Positions 27,680 through 36,525 of a stretch of DNA of 38,344 bases are shown here, in pieces. A program made the position numbers and the translations under genes. The number at the start of each line of letters is the position of its first letter. Position 1 is the first letter of the stretch. Origin of the DNA: a virus; IMG/VR virus record IMGVR_UViG_3300044911_002711, positions 1 to 38,344 of that record. One strand, written 5' to 3'. The notes beneath the pieces are model-generated. The model did not search any database. It was not told the origin of the DNA and saw nothing but the letters and a program-made list of their open reading frames with translations.

Positions 27680-27702
27680 GGTGTGGCTCTGCAATCGTAG
27701 CA
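27680..27702 (-). promoter_or_regulatory. Phage extended -10 promoter P5
   Basis: Minus strand TGCTACGAT, six bases, then GCCACACCAC starting at 27687. Identical geometry to P1, P3 and P4. Predicted to start the coiled-coil/acidic-protein operon. Confidence 0.65.
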
Positions 27703-27919
27703 GACCCGTTCCGGTTTTGCATTGTTCGTGCGGCTTGCCGAACCCCGGCCTACTGAGGGTGGTGGGTCCTGCCCCTGGAATCCACGCGGCCCAGGGGCTT
27801 CTCTCCGCTCTGGATCTGCTACGGTTAGTGAACGCCGCGGGGTGGTGCCCACGGTGTCATGCTCGATCCGTCGCGCGTGTGGCAGCGGTGCTCGGTTCGC
27901 CGGGCGCCGCCAGCATTTT
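27703..27919. other. Non-coding gap between virion and coiled-coil operons
   Basis: About 215 nt with no convincing gene. Contains an 8-bp hairpin (GCCCCTGG/CCAGGGGC, 27771-27798) and a TGCTACGGT sequence at 27812 that resembles an extended -10 but lacks the conserved initial block. Some terminator is expected here for the virion operon; none with a T-run was found. Confidence 0.5.
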
Positions 27920-28372
27920 TCACTGTTGGCCGATCTGTTCCAGTTGCTCCGGCAGTTCCCTTGGCGCCGGTGCCTGGCGTGAGGTGAGCGAAGTCAACAG
28001 CGCCGCCCCTGAGATGATCACGGCCAGCCAGGTGGCAGTCTGGGAGGAAAGGACTCCCAGGAATTTTGTTCCACCCTCGCGCCTTGCGGATGATTCGCTG
28101 AGCTTTTGCACGGTCTCAGATAGGTCTCTGAAGTCTTCCCTTGTTACCAGGTTGCTTTCTAGTGTATACATACGATTCTCCATCTTTTCCAGTCTTGCCA
28201 GGTAAGTGGCGGACTGCTCTTCACATCGCTTGATGGCAGCATGGAGGCTTTCCTCCTGCTTCCCTACCGCTTTCGTCAGGGAATCAACTGTTCCCACCAG
28301 AAGGCCGATGGCGTAGTTGAGATCCTGGGGTGGCCGCGGCTGCTGTGACGGCTGCGGAATTTCGTCGCTCAT
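27920..28372 (-). CDS. XhlA-like coiled-coil membrane protein
   Basis: 150 residues from ATG 28372. Pro-rich N-terminus, a long helical coiled coil (about 20-105: VDSLTKAVGKQEESLHAAIKRCEE and onward), then a C-terminal transmembrane helix (WLAVIISGAALLTSLT, about 117-132). This shape resembles XhlA-type holin-associated proteins. It follows the nuclease-like gene (ATGA overlap) at the 3' end of the virion operon. Confidence 0.6.
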   Translation of the reverse strand: MSDEIPQPSQQPRPPQDLNYAIGLLVGTVDSLTKAVGKQEESLHAAIKRCEEQSATYLARLEKMENRMYTLESNLVTREDFRDLSETVQKLSESSARREGGTKFLGVLSSQTATWLAVIISGAALLTSLTSRQAPAPRELPEQLEQIGQQ

Positions 28373-28728
28373 CCCACCCTCCGCGCCAGCCCGGCAAGCA
28401 CCAGCGCGTCCGCCAGGGATTCCTCTCCGCGGGTGATCGTCGCGAGCCACCGCTCGAAGGTTGTCCGCCCGCTGGTGACCACGATCACAGGCCCCCTGGC
28501 GAGCCACGCCGCCGCGAATTCCCTGGCCTGGTGGGCCCGCGCCTGGTCCGCTGGCGTGCCACCGCGGATTTCTGGGGTATCGACCCCCTCCAGCCGCACC
28601 CGGATCTGCCAGGTGGGGCGGCAGCGGAAGCCCACGTCTCGGCCTACAACCACCTCGAAGGTGTCGCCGTCGATGACGCGCACTACCCGGTCAAGTTCGT
28701 AGCGGTAGTCGGGGGTGAGGACGCTCAT
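28369..28728 (-). CDS. Staphylococcal nuclease-like protein
   Basis: 119 residues from ATG 28728 (a TTG two codons earlier is possible). SNase-like features: VIDGDTFEVVV (calcium/phosphate loop), IRVRLEGVDTPEIRG matching the catalytic Arg and the DTPE motif, and TFERWLATI with an Arg at the second catalytic position. Predicted Ca-dependent nuclease. Its place among virion genes is unusual; it may degrade host DNA or be carried in the particle. Confidence 0.8.
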   Translation of the reverse strand: MSVLTPDYRYELDRVVRVIDGDTFEVVVGRDVGFRCRPTWQIRVRLEGVDTPEIRGGTPADQARAHQAREFAAAWLARGPVIVVTSGRTTFERWLATITRGEESLADALVLAGLARRVG

Positions 28729-28747
28729 GCTCAAGGTTTCCGCGTCA

Positions 28748-29260
28748 TCAGGGAAGATTCTCCCCGTGCGGGATCAGCAGCGATGCGTTTTGCACGCCCC
28801 GGTTGACCACGGCAAGATCCGCCCTGACCGCAGCCGTGTCAAGCGCCATCAACTTCGCGGACTCCTGTGGCGTCAGCGATGACCCACCAGTGACCACCAC
28901 GGTCGATGCCGCCGACTGGATCAGGAGGATCTGGATTCCTGGGGTGTAGGCGATGGGGTCGTCTCCGGGGCCTCCGACGAGGTTTCCTCCAGCAACCCTT
29001 CCGACGTTGTAGTCACCGGGCGGGAATTGAAGTTGCCAGTTCCCCAGTAGTTTGACGGTGAGACCGACCTGGACACCGGGGCCGAGGACGGAGAGGCCGG
29101 AGCCGATTGCGATTGGGTCATAGAGGATCCCTTCCTCACTTGCCTGCGCAAGTTTACAGGCATCGTAGAGGTCTTGGCAATCTACGTCAGTCGCTCCAAG
29201 GTCAATATCGATCTTCGAGACCTGAAAGTTAAAAGTGAAAGGGACTGCGTAGTAAGACAT
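28748..29260 (-). CDS. Tail-associated structural protein
   Basis: 170 residues. The stretch LTVKLLGNWQLQFPPGDYNVGRVAGGNLVGG followed by YTPGIQILLIQSAAST matches a recurrent phage tail/adhesin-associated family. Soluble, beta-rich N-terminal half. Lies between two fibre-like genes and the nuclease gene. Confidence 0.7.
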   Translation of the reverse strand: MSYYAVPFTFNFQVSKIDIDLGATDVDCQDLYDACKLAQASEEGILYDPIAIGSGLSVLGPGVQVGLTVKLLGNWQLQFPPGDYNVGRVAGGNLVGGPGDDPIAYTPGIQILLIQSAASTVVVTGGSSLTPQESAKLMALDTAAVRADLAVVNRGVQNASLLIPHGENLP

Positions 29261-29262
29261 TT

Positions 29263-30705
29263 TTATACATCATATTGGCGAATTGCATTTACGCTTCCGC
29301 CTATGGGATTTACAGACAGGATAGTGGCGAACGGAAGAATAGGTAAAGTCCCGGATCCATTCCGTACGCCAACCCTTGCGCTGAAATCACTGACATAAGG
29401 GAAAGTTACACTCTCGCTAGTTGCGGTTGCCGCGCGATCAATGAGAGGAACAAACACATCATCGGTGGCAACGATTGCAGACGCCAGAGCCGGCGAAAGT
29501 CCAGTAAAGGTTTTGGTGTTAGCGGAATATGCTGTATAAGTGTAGCGCCGCTTCTTAACGCGAATGACCCCACTGGTGGGCGTATCGCCTTTGATGGGTT
29601 CTACAACCTGTAGCGATGTGGCGCCGCTGGCCGCTGGCACAGGAGTGTATTCATCAATGAGTAGGGCGCCGCCTTCGGTGCTGCGAACGCAAAGAACGCG
29701 ATCGCCTGCCATCAGGTTGCCAATGGTGATAGTTGCCAGTGTGGGCGGGACCTGAGTAATGCCATCGTGATCGATCAGTTGATACTGCCGCGCTTCCGCA
29801 GCAAGCACTCCGGTCAGCGCCCAGCCACGAGCAACGAAGAACGTGCCGCCAGCGAAAGCGCCAAACGGTGCCGCTGGAATTTCGGGATAGGTGGAATTAA
29901 GCACGCGGTAGCGCCAGCCCGGCACACCGTTCAGCGTGGTAGTGGATCCTTCGCGGGTGATGTACTGCAGATACTGATAGGCTTCTTGCAAGGTGCAGTT
30001 GCCGGATAAGGCAATGGTACCTTTGTAACTGCGCGGGCCATTGTCGTTGCCAAGGTCAAGCGTTGTATCACCGAAAGTGACCGTAACTTTACTCGATAGC
30101 GCCGCCGCTTGAGCTTCGGTTAGGATAATACTTGAGTCGATTTGAGTTGAAAGCGCCGCGTTCGACTCGCCACCTGCCGAAAGGTTTACATCGAAGTGGC
30201 TATAGGTTTGCCCCCACTTACGAGAGAAGGCGGTTACGTTACCGGAGTCAATAAGGTTGCCGCCGCTGCGAACCTGAACAAGGATCTGAATGTGTCCATT
30301 GTTCCAGAATTTTGTAAGTTTATTGCCATTTTGTACTACATAAACGGGAGAAGCGGCAACGATACCGCCGATGGTCTTGAGGCCCGAGTATTGAACCGCT
30401 CCGCCCTGTTGCTTGATCGACCCAAAGTTTATGAACTGAGCTGCAGCCGCATCCAGGTTGAATGCTATCGATCCTTCGCTTAGCAGGTTCAATCTAGACG
30501 CGACCGCCGCATCGCGAGGCCCGTCTAACTTGCTGGGGTTAGGCGAGAAGCAGTCAAGCTCATCGTCGCCAGAAAACTGTTCATCATCCGCCAGATCCTG
30601 CAGCCAGGCGTGCAGTTCCAGGGTGGTGTAAATAGTGCTAGATGCGCCCGCTTGCCTGCGGATATCACCGTTTACATTGACAGAGAAGTCGTTTCCAATT
30701 GGCAT
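29263..30705 (-). CDS. Putative tail structural protein
   Basis: 480 residues, beta-rich with many Gly/Thr/Ser and no signal peptide. Regions include IYTTLELHAWLQDLAD (N-terminal), a set of beta repeats and a C-terminal domain (VTFPYVSDFSARVGVRNG). Its position between a large fibre protein and tail proteins indicates a virion component, perhaps a receptor-binding or baseplate element. No specific family recognised. Confidence 0.7.
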   Translation of the reverse strand: MPIGNDFSVNVNGDIRRQAGASSTIYTTLELHAWLQDLADDEQFSGDDELDCFSPNPSKLDGPRDAAVASRLNLLSEGSIAFNLDAAAAQFINFGSIKQQGGAVQYSGLKTIGGIVAASPVYVVQNGNKLTKFWNNGHIQILVQVRSGGNLIDSGNVTAFSRKWGQTYSHFDVNLSAGGESNAALSTQIDSSIILTEAQAAALSSKVTVTFGDTTLDLGNDNGPRSYKGTIALSGNCTLQEAYQYLQYITREGSTTTLNGVPGWRYRVLNSTYPEIPAAPFGAFAGGTFFVARGWALTGVLAAEARQYQLIDHDGITQVPPTLATITIGNLMAGDRVLCVRSTEGGALLIDEYTPVPAASGATSLQVVEPIKGDTPTSGVIRVKKRRYTYTAYSANTKTFTGLSPALASAIVATDDVFVPLIDRAATATSESVTFPYVSDFSARVGVRNGSGTLPILPFATILSVNPIGGSVNAIRQYDV

Positions 30706-30716
30706 GATGAGAGCCC

Positions 30717-33185
30717 TCAGTCGAGTACTTGGTTAGCGGTTAGCGATACACCGCCGGCCAGGAGAGTGGCTGTGTTGAACCACTCCTGGTAGGCCGGCAG
30801 TCCGGTGGATTTGCGCACACTTACATCAATAGGCACATTAACTGTGTGACTGTAGTTGTAAGTGAACGTAGTGCCGGCTACGGTTGTCCTCGCGAGAACG
30901 GCCTGTGTGTCAGTGCGGCGAATACGCACCAGTGACCCCGGCACCAGGTTCGTCACGGTCAGGGTGGCCGATGTGACCGTGCCCGTGCTGTCAGTCCTGG
31001 CGCCGACGAAGGCCCCGCCGTTGGTCAGGGTGATCGTGCCCGTGGTGGTCAGCGATCCGCCACTGGTGAGGGTGCAGCCGTTGATGACGAGGTTGTAGGC
31101 CCCGATGCTCAGCGATGCCAGGGTGCCACTCACGTAGTCCGGTTCGGCCAGGTTTGCGGTCAGGCCCAGGTCGTAGCGGAGGTAGTCATAAAACTGCGCG
31201 ATGGTGCGACTGACGGTCAGCGTGATTGTGTCGGTAGCGTGGTTGACGCTGATACCGGTGTAGGCCGCGACTGTAGCCTCACTGCTTACACTGATGACGG
31301 GATCAACTGTCTGAAATACAGCGTTATTGTACAGGTATCCGTAGTGTCGCGCTACTACTACAAAAGGTGTAATAATAACACCATCGAGGTAATAGTTACC
31401 CGTAGTAAAGGCGCTTGTACCGCTCACTGTGAGAGTCAGATCACCCGTGGACGCGGGCGTCACGGTCAGCGCGAAGTCGTGCCAGCTGTTTGCCGTGGCC
31501 GGGGCCGTGAAGGTTGCCGGGGTGCTGCCTTGGCCCGACAGTGTGACCGATGGCGGCGTGGCTGTGCCGTAGGCGGTGTCAAATCGCAGGCTGCCTCGCA
31601 CCATGACCTGACGACCCGCAACCGCGCCCACCAGCGAATAGGAGCGGCCATGGGCCACGCCGGCCCGCTGCGGCTGAAAGCGGATAGAGGAGGTGCTTCG
31701 CTTGTCGACGGCGTTATCCCGAGCGATGAACCCGCGAGCCGTCTGGATTTCCTGCACCGTCACATCGGAGTTCTTGTTGACGAACGAGAACTCGGCCAGC
31801 GGGTTTGCAGGGCCGGTCGTGAAGATTGAACTGAACAACTGCATCAACCCGACGGTTGAGTTGTTTATCACGCAGGTTTGTAGCGCAAGCGACGTGGACA
31901 GGCTGTTACCGATGAAGCCCGAGTTGTTGGTGCCGAAATTGGCACCGTTCACGATAATGGAGCCCGCACCGGGAGCGGCGAAGCGGTCGTATCTATCGAA
32001 GTCGCCGCCGTTCCAGGTGATTGCATTACCCGGCGTGACGCTGGAGATAAGCGAGACGTTGCGAACCACCATGTCGGTGATCTGGATGCCCTGCCCGCCC
32101 TCGGAGAAGTTGCACAAGAGCGCGTTGGAAATATTCAAGGTGCAGCATCGCCGGAAGCCAACACCGATTGCGTTCGAGGCAGCGCGATAAGAAGAACCAA
32201 AGTTTGGCCCTGCACGAAACGCCGCCACACATTCCAGATATTCAAACTCGATGGCGCTAAAGGCCATTCCGAAGCCTTGCCCGGCACCCGTCGCGATTGT
32301 CGGTAGCGTTCCGTCACGGCGAAGGTTGGTCGCCGCGCACCGCTCGACCACGCCATCACGGAACACGGCGGTCGAGTTGGCGAAGAAGGGCGCGCTTGTG
32401 ACCCCGAAAGCAGATTGGTCAAGCGTTGTTCCACCACCATGAAAGCTGACATTCTTTATGTCTATCGAATTGGCAGGCATCCCCGTGCGCGGGATGATTG
32501 AAAACGTAGCAAAATTCGCCGCATTGAAGTGCTCGACGTATACGTTGCTCCACACGTTCGCGACCACGGCCCCGGCAGCGCGACTGTTCGTCCACGCCGT
32601 CGCCACCGTGACATCGTTTCCGCTGATTGCGCTGATCTGCTTGGATTCGACTAGAGCACTGACGGTGTTCGTATCGGCGCTGATGATGAGCCAGTCGCCA
32701 ACCGCCCAGCCGGTCGCATCTTCGACCGTGAAGGTGACGGTGGTGCCACCCACCACCGCCGTTGTGGTCTTGGTGTGACGGCGCTTGTTTACGCCACGCA
32801 TCCCGATGAGATTGAAGCGATTGGTGGTGCCGAGTCGGATGTCGTATTTGTTATTCGCCATCGCCCCGGAGTAGTTGATCCGGATCCCGGCGGTCACCGA
32901 TGCCGGGATGGTGTCACCCTCAACCCCCCAGTCCCATTCCCCTGTGGTGGCGTTGGCGACGGTGCCCTTGATCGTCAGCAGGCTGTTGACCGCGCGGCTG
33001 GCCCTCAAGCGCCCGTTGATGACCAGGCCACCTATCACGTCGTTCCCCCAGGTAAAGGCGCCGTCTAGGGTCACCGTGTGCACTACTGCGATGGTCACCG
33101 TGTCAAATTCGCCTGGCACCACGCCGCCGACCCAGGTCGTCGTAGCGGACGCGAGGCCTGTTTGTGCGCTGGTGATGGCTGCCAT
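30717..33185 (-). CDS. Large tail fibre with G8-like beta domain and C-terminal lectin-like modules
   Basis: 822 residues. N-terminus (AITSAQTGLASATTTWVGGVVPGEFDTVTIAVVHTVTLD) resembles a G8-type parallel beta region; the middle is long, repetitive beta-helix-like sequence; near 540-640 is a CBM/jellyroll-like domain (YSLVGAVAGRQVMVRGSLRFDTAYG and DGVIITPF). The C-terminus has Thr/Val-rich short repeats. A receptor-binding tail fibre or spike is the best call. Confidence 0.75.
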   Translation of the reverse strand: MAAITSAQTGLASATTTWVGGVVPGEFDTVTIAVVHTVTLDGAFTWGNDVIGGLVINGRLRASRAVNSLLTIKGTVANATTGEWDWGVEGDTIPASVTAGIRINYSGAMANNKYDIRLGTTNRFNLIGMRGVNKRRHTKTTTAVVGGTTVTFTVEDATGWAVGDWLIISADTNTVSALVESKQISAISGNDVTVATAWTNSRAAGAVVANVWSNVYVEHFNAANFATFSIIPRTGMPANSIDIKNVSFHGGGTTLDQSAFGVTSAPFFANSTAVFRDGVVERCAATNLRRDGTLPTIATGAGQGFGMAFSAIEFEYLECVAAFRAGPNFGSSYRAASNAIGVGFRRCCTLNISNALLCNFSEGGQGIQITDMVVRNVSLISSVTPGNAITWNGGDFDRYDRFAAPGAGSIIVNGANFGTNNSGFIGNSLSTSLALQTCVINNSTVGLMQLFSSIFTTGPANPLAEFSFVNKNSDVTVQEIQTARGFIARDNAVDKRSTSSIRFQPQRAGVAHGRSYSLVGAVAGRQVMVRGSLRFDTAYGTATPPSVTLSGQGSTPATFTAPATANSWHDFALTVTPASTGDLTLTVSGTSAFTTGNYYLDGVIITPFVVVARHYGYLYNNAVFQTVDPVISVSSEATVAAYTGISVNHATDTITLTVSRTIAQFYDYLRYDLGLTANLAEPDYVSGTLASLSIGAYNLVINGCTLTSGGSLTTTGTITLTNGGAFVGARTDSTGTVTSATLTVTNLVPGSLVRIRRTDTQAVLARTTVAGTTFTYNYSHTVNVPIDVSVRKSTGLPAYQEWFNTATLLAGGVSLTANQVLD

Positions 33186-33188
33186 GCT

Positions 33189-33596
33189 TCACACCCGCGA
33201 CGTAATGAGGCCCATCAACACGCCATTGGCATAAGAGCCGTAGAACGCATCTTGTGTCATCACATAAGGCGAAGGCACAAGCCGGTATCTGGTTATCCCT
33301 TGAAGCGTGTAAGAGTAAACACTACCAGCCGCAATCTGTCCCAGTTTCACGGGCTGCGAATCCCACCGCAAAACAAGCTCGCTCCATGTCGGCAGCCCGG
33401 TCCCAGGCTCCGCGGGAGTAAGTACCTCAATGGTTGCGGTTTCCCGCTCCAATTCTAGAACGGAATCGTCTAGTGATACTTCTACAATCCCCGGCACCCC
33501 CTCCGGTAGTACATCTATAAGAGTGGTTTCACCCATACCCCGGGATGCCGTTCCTGGCCCCCAGGTGGTCATTACATCGATGATGTCTTCGCTCAT
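33189..33596 (-). CDS. Small virion-associated protein
   Basis: 135 residues, mostly beta (VLRWDSQPVKLGQIAAGSVYSYTLQGITRYRLVPS). Overlaps the next gene's stop by ATGA. A tail or head-completion protein by position; family not recognised. Confidence 0.65.
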   Translation of the reverse strand: MSEDIIDVMTTWGPGTASRGMGETTLIDVLPEGVPGIVEVSLDDSVLELERETATIEVLTPAEPGTGLPTWSELVLRWDSQPVKLGQIAAGSVYSYTLQGITRYRLVPSPYVMTQDAFYGSYANGVLMGLITSRV

Positions 33597-33940
33597 GGCG
33601 CACCGTGGGAAACGCGAGGCGTTGCAACCGCTGACCCGTGAACCAGGTAAAACGAGTCGCCAGAAGGTGGAAACAAGTGCAGATCATGAACAGCCTTCCC
33701 TGCCCTGGTGGGGATTGCCAGGGTTTGCTCTGCAGTTAGGCGGCCACGAATCTGCCCGTCATTGCGGTTAGGCCATTCTACAGCCACTTCCGCGTACTTA
33801 ATCCTGCGCTTTGGGTCCCATATTTCCCAGTTTGCGGTATAGCCGGTCAGCACGACAGGCCCATCGCTTTTGCGCCAGCGAAGGTGCAACGAAGCCGGCG
33901 CGCCTTGCTGAATCGGGAATGGGATGCTGACCGGTTCCAT
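33593..33940 (-). CDS. Small BppU-like virion protein
   Basis: 115 residues. N-terminal IPIQQGAPASLHLRWRKSDGPVVLTGYTANWEIWD resembles the N-terminal beta domain found in phage baseplate/head-tail proteins. Lies just downstream of a 58-residue ORF and upstream of the 135-residue gene. Confidence 0.65.
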   Translation of the reverse strand: MEPVSIPFPIQQGAPASLHLRWRKSDGPVVLTGYTANWEIWDPKRRIKYAEVAVEWPNRNDGQIRGRLTAEQTLAIPTRAGKAVHDLHLFPPSGDSFYLVHGSAVATPRVSHGAP

Positions 33941-33943
33941 GCC

Positions 33944-34120
33944 TCAGGTTTCCGCCTCCGGAGGCTTCTCTGCACGGCGCGGGCGCTTGCGTTCACCCAC
34001 CAGGTCAGGATCCTGCTGGGCGTCCTCCGGTGCGATACCGGGCTCCGCAGGCTTGGCGTCGGGGTTCATGATCTGTGCGACCTGCTCGGGGGTCATCCCG
34101 ATGGGAATGGCGTAGCTCAT
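33944..34120 (-). CDS. Small Pro-rich virion-region protein
   Basis: 58 residues from ATG 34120. Sequence begins MSYAIPIGMTPEQVAQIM and ends in a charged Pro-rich tail. Short genes like this often lie between decoration and tail genes. Confidence 0.6.
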   Translation of the reverse strand: MSYAIPIGMTPEQVAQIMNPDAKPAEPGIAPEDAQQDPDLVGERKRPRRAEKPPEAET

Positions 34121-34161
34121 TGTGATAGGAAAGGGGCCCGGCGAGGGGCCCCGTGAGGTGA

Positions 34162-34623
34162 TCAGTCGTAGATCGGCACGATGCGAATCGTGTTGGTGCC
34201 AGCCGGCGTATCGCCACCGGTACCGGCCACAGCCCGGACGGCACGCACCGACACTTCGCCGGTGAGGCTGCCAGCGGCTCGCACCAGCCGCTCAACGGTG
34301 TCGCCTTGCAGGGCGATCCGCTGGGTGCCGGGAGCGCAGGTGATCACGGCGATGGTGGCGTAGGTGCTGGCGTTTGCCAGGGTGCCACCCTCGGGCACAT
34401 GCGCCGCCTGGATCGTGTAGGTGCCAGCAGAGGCGGAAGACCCGCTGGCTACGATCCGACAAACGTCCAGGTGATTCAGGGACGTGTTCAGAAGCTGAGC
34501 CGCACCGGTGCGGGTTTCAGCCACGCGGCCACGAGGGCCGCGAAGGACGCTACCCACTAGCACAGTGAGGGCGTCAAATGGCATTGCCAGGCGAGTGGCA
34601 AGATTGGTTGCACGTTGTCCCAT
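34162..34623 (-). CDS. Putative decoration or head-completion protein
   Basis: 153 residues directly downstream of the major capsid gene. Small beta domains (GTYTIQAAHVPEGGTLANASTYATIAVITCAPGTQRIALQG). Position suggests a capsid decoration, cement or head-tail protein. No family recognised. Confidence 0.6.
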   Translation of the reverse strand: MGQRATNLATRLAMPFDALTVLVGSVLRGPRGRVAETRTGAAQLLNTSLNHLDVCRIVASGSSASAGTYTIQAAHVPEGGTLANASTYATIAVITCAPGTQRIALQGDTVERLVRAAGSLTGEVSVRAVRAVAGTGGDTPAGTNTIRIVPIYD

Positions 34624-34660
34624 TTGGGGTTACCTCTCAGGGTGAAAGAAGAAGGAGAAA

Positions 34661-35611
34661 TCAGGCCACGACAGCAGCATTCGTCACCCCGTAGAGTCGC
34701 GAAGCAGACCGACCGTTCTTGATGGTCATCAGCACGTCCCACTCAAAGCGGGTGCGATCGACCACGCCTTCACCCTGCTCGCCAAGGGCGCGGATGGTGG
34801 GGCCGAAGGTTCCGTCCTGCATCCGGCCCTGGTGCATGGTGACCAGGTTCGGGCCGAACGCGACGCAGTAGATGGAGGTTGTGGCTCCACCAGTCGGGTC
34901 GATACCGTTGGCGTTTTCGGTGAACGGCTGAATCGGGAGGTTCTGGCCGTTGACCTTGGTGGTGACGATCTCCACGCCGTCATAGAAGCGAGCGCGGCGG
35001 CCAAACTCGTTCAGGTCCGTGGTGTAGAGACCACTGAGCCCGTTGTTGCGAGCGGCGGCTGCGATCCGACGGCCCATCTGCTGGTTCATGATGAACACCT
35101 TCCGGCCACCAAGGGCGTCGGTGGCATCGTTCAGCTCATCGAGGGCGGCCAAGGACAGAGCGCCGTTGGCGTTGATCGCCTGAGAACTGCCGACGTTGAT
35201 TCGCGTGCGGAGGCCGTCGAATTCCCGGACGTTTACGGCCTCATTGCCGTTGATGAACCGATCCTCCAACAGGAATCGCATAGATTCCATCTGCATGGTG
35301 ATCTGATTGATTCGGGCCTCGGGGCCTTCGGTCCGCAGCTGGAATAGGTCGACGTCGATGTCGGCCTGCATCATCTTGTAGGCCTCGGACTGCGGGTTGA
35401 TGATCCCGTAATCTGGATCGTTCGCCTCGTTGACGCCACGGAAGCCGACCTGTGGCAGCTTGGCAACTTTGTTGTAGAACACGCCGGGGCCTGGGGTGTT
35501 CTCGAAGGGGATGAGGCCGGAAAGCTCGCCGAGGCTGAGTTCCTGGTAGAGAGCGCGCTTGACTGGGTCTTGCTCAGCCTTGGCGGACTCCAGAAGAGTC
35601 AGAGCGGTCAC
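34661..35611 (-). CDS. Major capsid protein
   Basis: 316 residues from a GTG start. HK97-like coat features: an N-terminal helical arm (LLESAKAEQDPVKRALYQELSLGELSGLIPFENTPGPG), then VFYNKVAKLPQVGFRGVNEAN, a helix (NANGALSLAALDELNDATDALGG) and the late DRTRFEWDVLMTIKNGRSASRLYGV ending. Forms the icosahedral shell. Upstream is the scaffold gene. Confidence 0.9.
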   Translation of the reverse strand: MTALTLLESAKAEQDPVKRALYQELSLGELSGLIPFENTPGPGVFYNKVAKLPQVGFRGVNEANDPDYGIINPQSEAYKMMQADIDVDLFQLRTEGPEARINQITMQMESMRFLLEDRFINGNEAVNVREFDGLRTRINVGSSQAINANGALSLAALDELNDATDALGGRKVFIMNQQMGRRIAAAARNNGLSGLYTTDLNEFGRRARFYDGVEIVTTKVNGQNLPIQPFTENANGIDPTGGATTSIYCVAFGPNLVTMHQGRMQDGTFGPTIRALGEQGEGVVDRTRFEWDVLMTIKNGRSASRLYGVTNAAVVA

Positions 35612-35647
35612 TGGTGAATACCTTGAAGGGTGGCAATGGTTACTGGT

Positions 35648-35681
35648 GGCATCACGCCGTGGGCTCGGAGGGCATCACGCC
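35648..35681 (-). promoter_or_regulatory. Paired GGCGTGATGCC elements before the capsid gene
   Basis: Two exact 11-mers (35648-35658 and 35671-35681), 23 nt apart, in the 110-nt capsid leader; a third lies at 36496-36506 before the scaffold start. Nearly palindromic. Possible late-gene regulator site. Confidence 0.4.
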
Positions 35682-35721
35682 AACGTCGCTTACCACCAGT
35701 AGGCCAACCCCGCCTAAGCCG

Positions 35722-36489
35722 TTATCTGCCCCCCAGTCCGAGCCGCAGCAGATCCCGCGAGGACATGCCATCAAGGCTCTGCTTGTGCTGCACCCGCCCC
35801 CGCACGCCGGGCCCGCTGCCGCCCCCACTGCCACCGATGGGCTGGAAGTGCGCCGAATAGAGGCGGTCGTTCCGGAGCCGCTCGAAGTGCTGGCGTGGGG
35901 TAACGCGCTTGCCGGTTTCCTTGTCGATCACGGCTAGGCCGTCGGCGCCCTTCAGGTAAAGGCCCTGCTCGTCCTCTTCAAACGTGGCGCCATCATGCTT
36001 CCAGAGGAGATCGAACGAGGTGGTGCCATCGATCTCGCTGGGCTCGGTGAACCCTCCGGACGCGACAAATTCGCTTTCCCACTTGACACGTACCTTCAGG
36101 CGCCGCGCGTCTTCCACGGCCTTCGCGGCCTCCTCCCTGGCTTCCTGCAGCTCCTTCTGTGCTCGTTGCTGAATCGCGGCGATTCTGGTGGACGCCTCAC
36201 GCTCGGCCAGTTCCTTGGCCTGCCGTGCCTCTTCGACCTCCCGGCGGGCCTCCTCCACCTGGTGGGGGTCAATGGCCCTTAGTCGCTTTTCGACCTGCTC
36301 CTTGAGGGTCCGCTCCTTCTTGAGCGCCTCCTGCAGCCTCCTGATGTCCTCCGGTGTCGGCCCTTCCCCACCAGGGGAGGAGTCAGCGGGATCGGGAGCG
36401 TCACCACCACCAGCCTCGCCATCTGGGGCGGGATCGGGTGGGGTGACGTTGTGGAACAGCTCGGGGAAGAGCTTGCGGTGGGTTTTCAT
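35722..36489 (-). CDS. Scaffolding protein
   Basis: 255 residues. N-terminal acidic/Pro-rich stretch, central long charged coiled coil (about 50-130: RRLQEALKKERTLKEQVEKRLRAID and onward), and a C-terminal region with HFERLRNDRLYSAHFQPIGG. Typical of phage scaffolds, placed immediately before the major capsid gene. Confidence 0.85.
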   Translation of the reverse strand: MKTHRKLFPELFHNVTPPDPAPDGEAGGGDAPDPADSSPGGEGPTPEDIRRLQEALKKERTLKEQVEKRLRAIDPHQVEEARREVEEARQAKELAEREASTRIAAIQQRAQKELQEAREEAAKAVEDARRLKVRVKWESEFVASGGFTEPSEIDGTTSFDLLWKHDGATFEEDEQGLYLKGADGLAVIDKETGKRVTPRQHFERLRNDRLYSAHFQPIGGSGGGSGPGVRGRVQHKQSLDGMSSRDLLRLGLGGR

Positions 36490-36495
36490 GTCTTT

Positions 36496-36506
36496 GGCAT
36501 CACGCC
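36496..36506 (-). promoter_or_regulatory. Third GGCGTGATGCC element
   Basis: Identical 11-mer about 7 nt upstream of the scaffold ATG; see the paired copies before the capsid gene. Confidence 0.35.
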
Positions 36507-36525
36507 GCGGTACACCCCAGGTTTC

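Noticed and set aside
27812-27820. Plus-strand TGCTACGGT as a fifth strict promoter
   Set aside because: No GCCAC block at +7 and no plus-strand gene follows.
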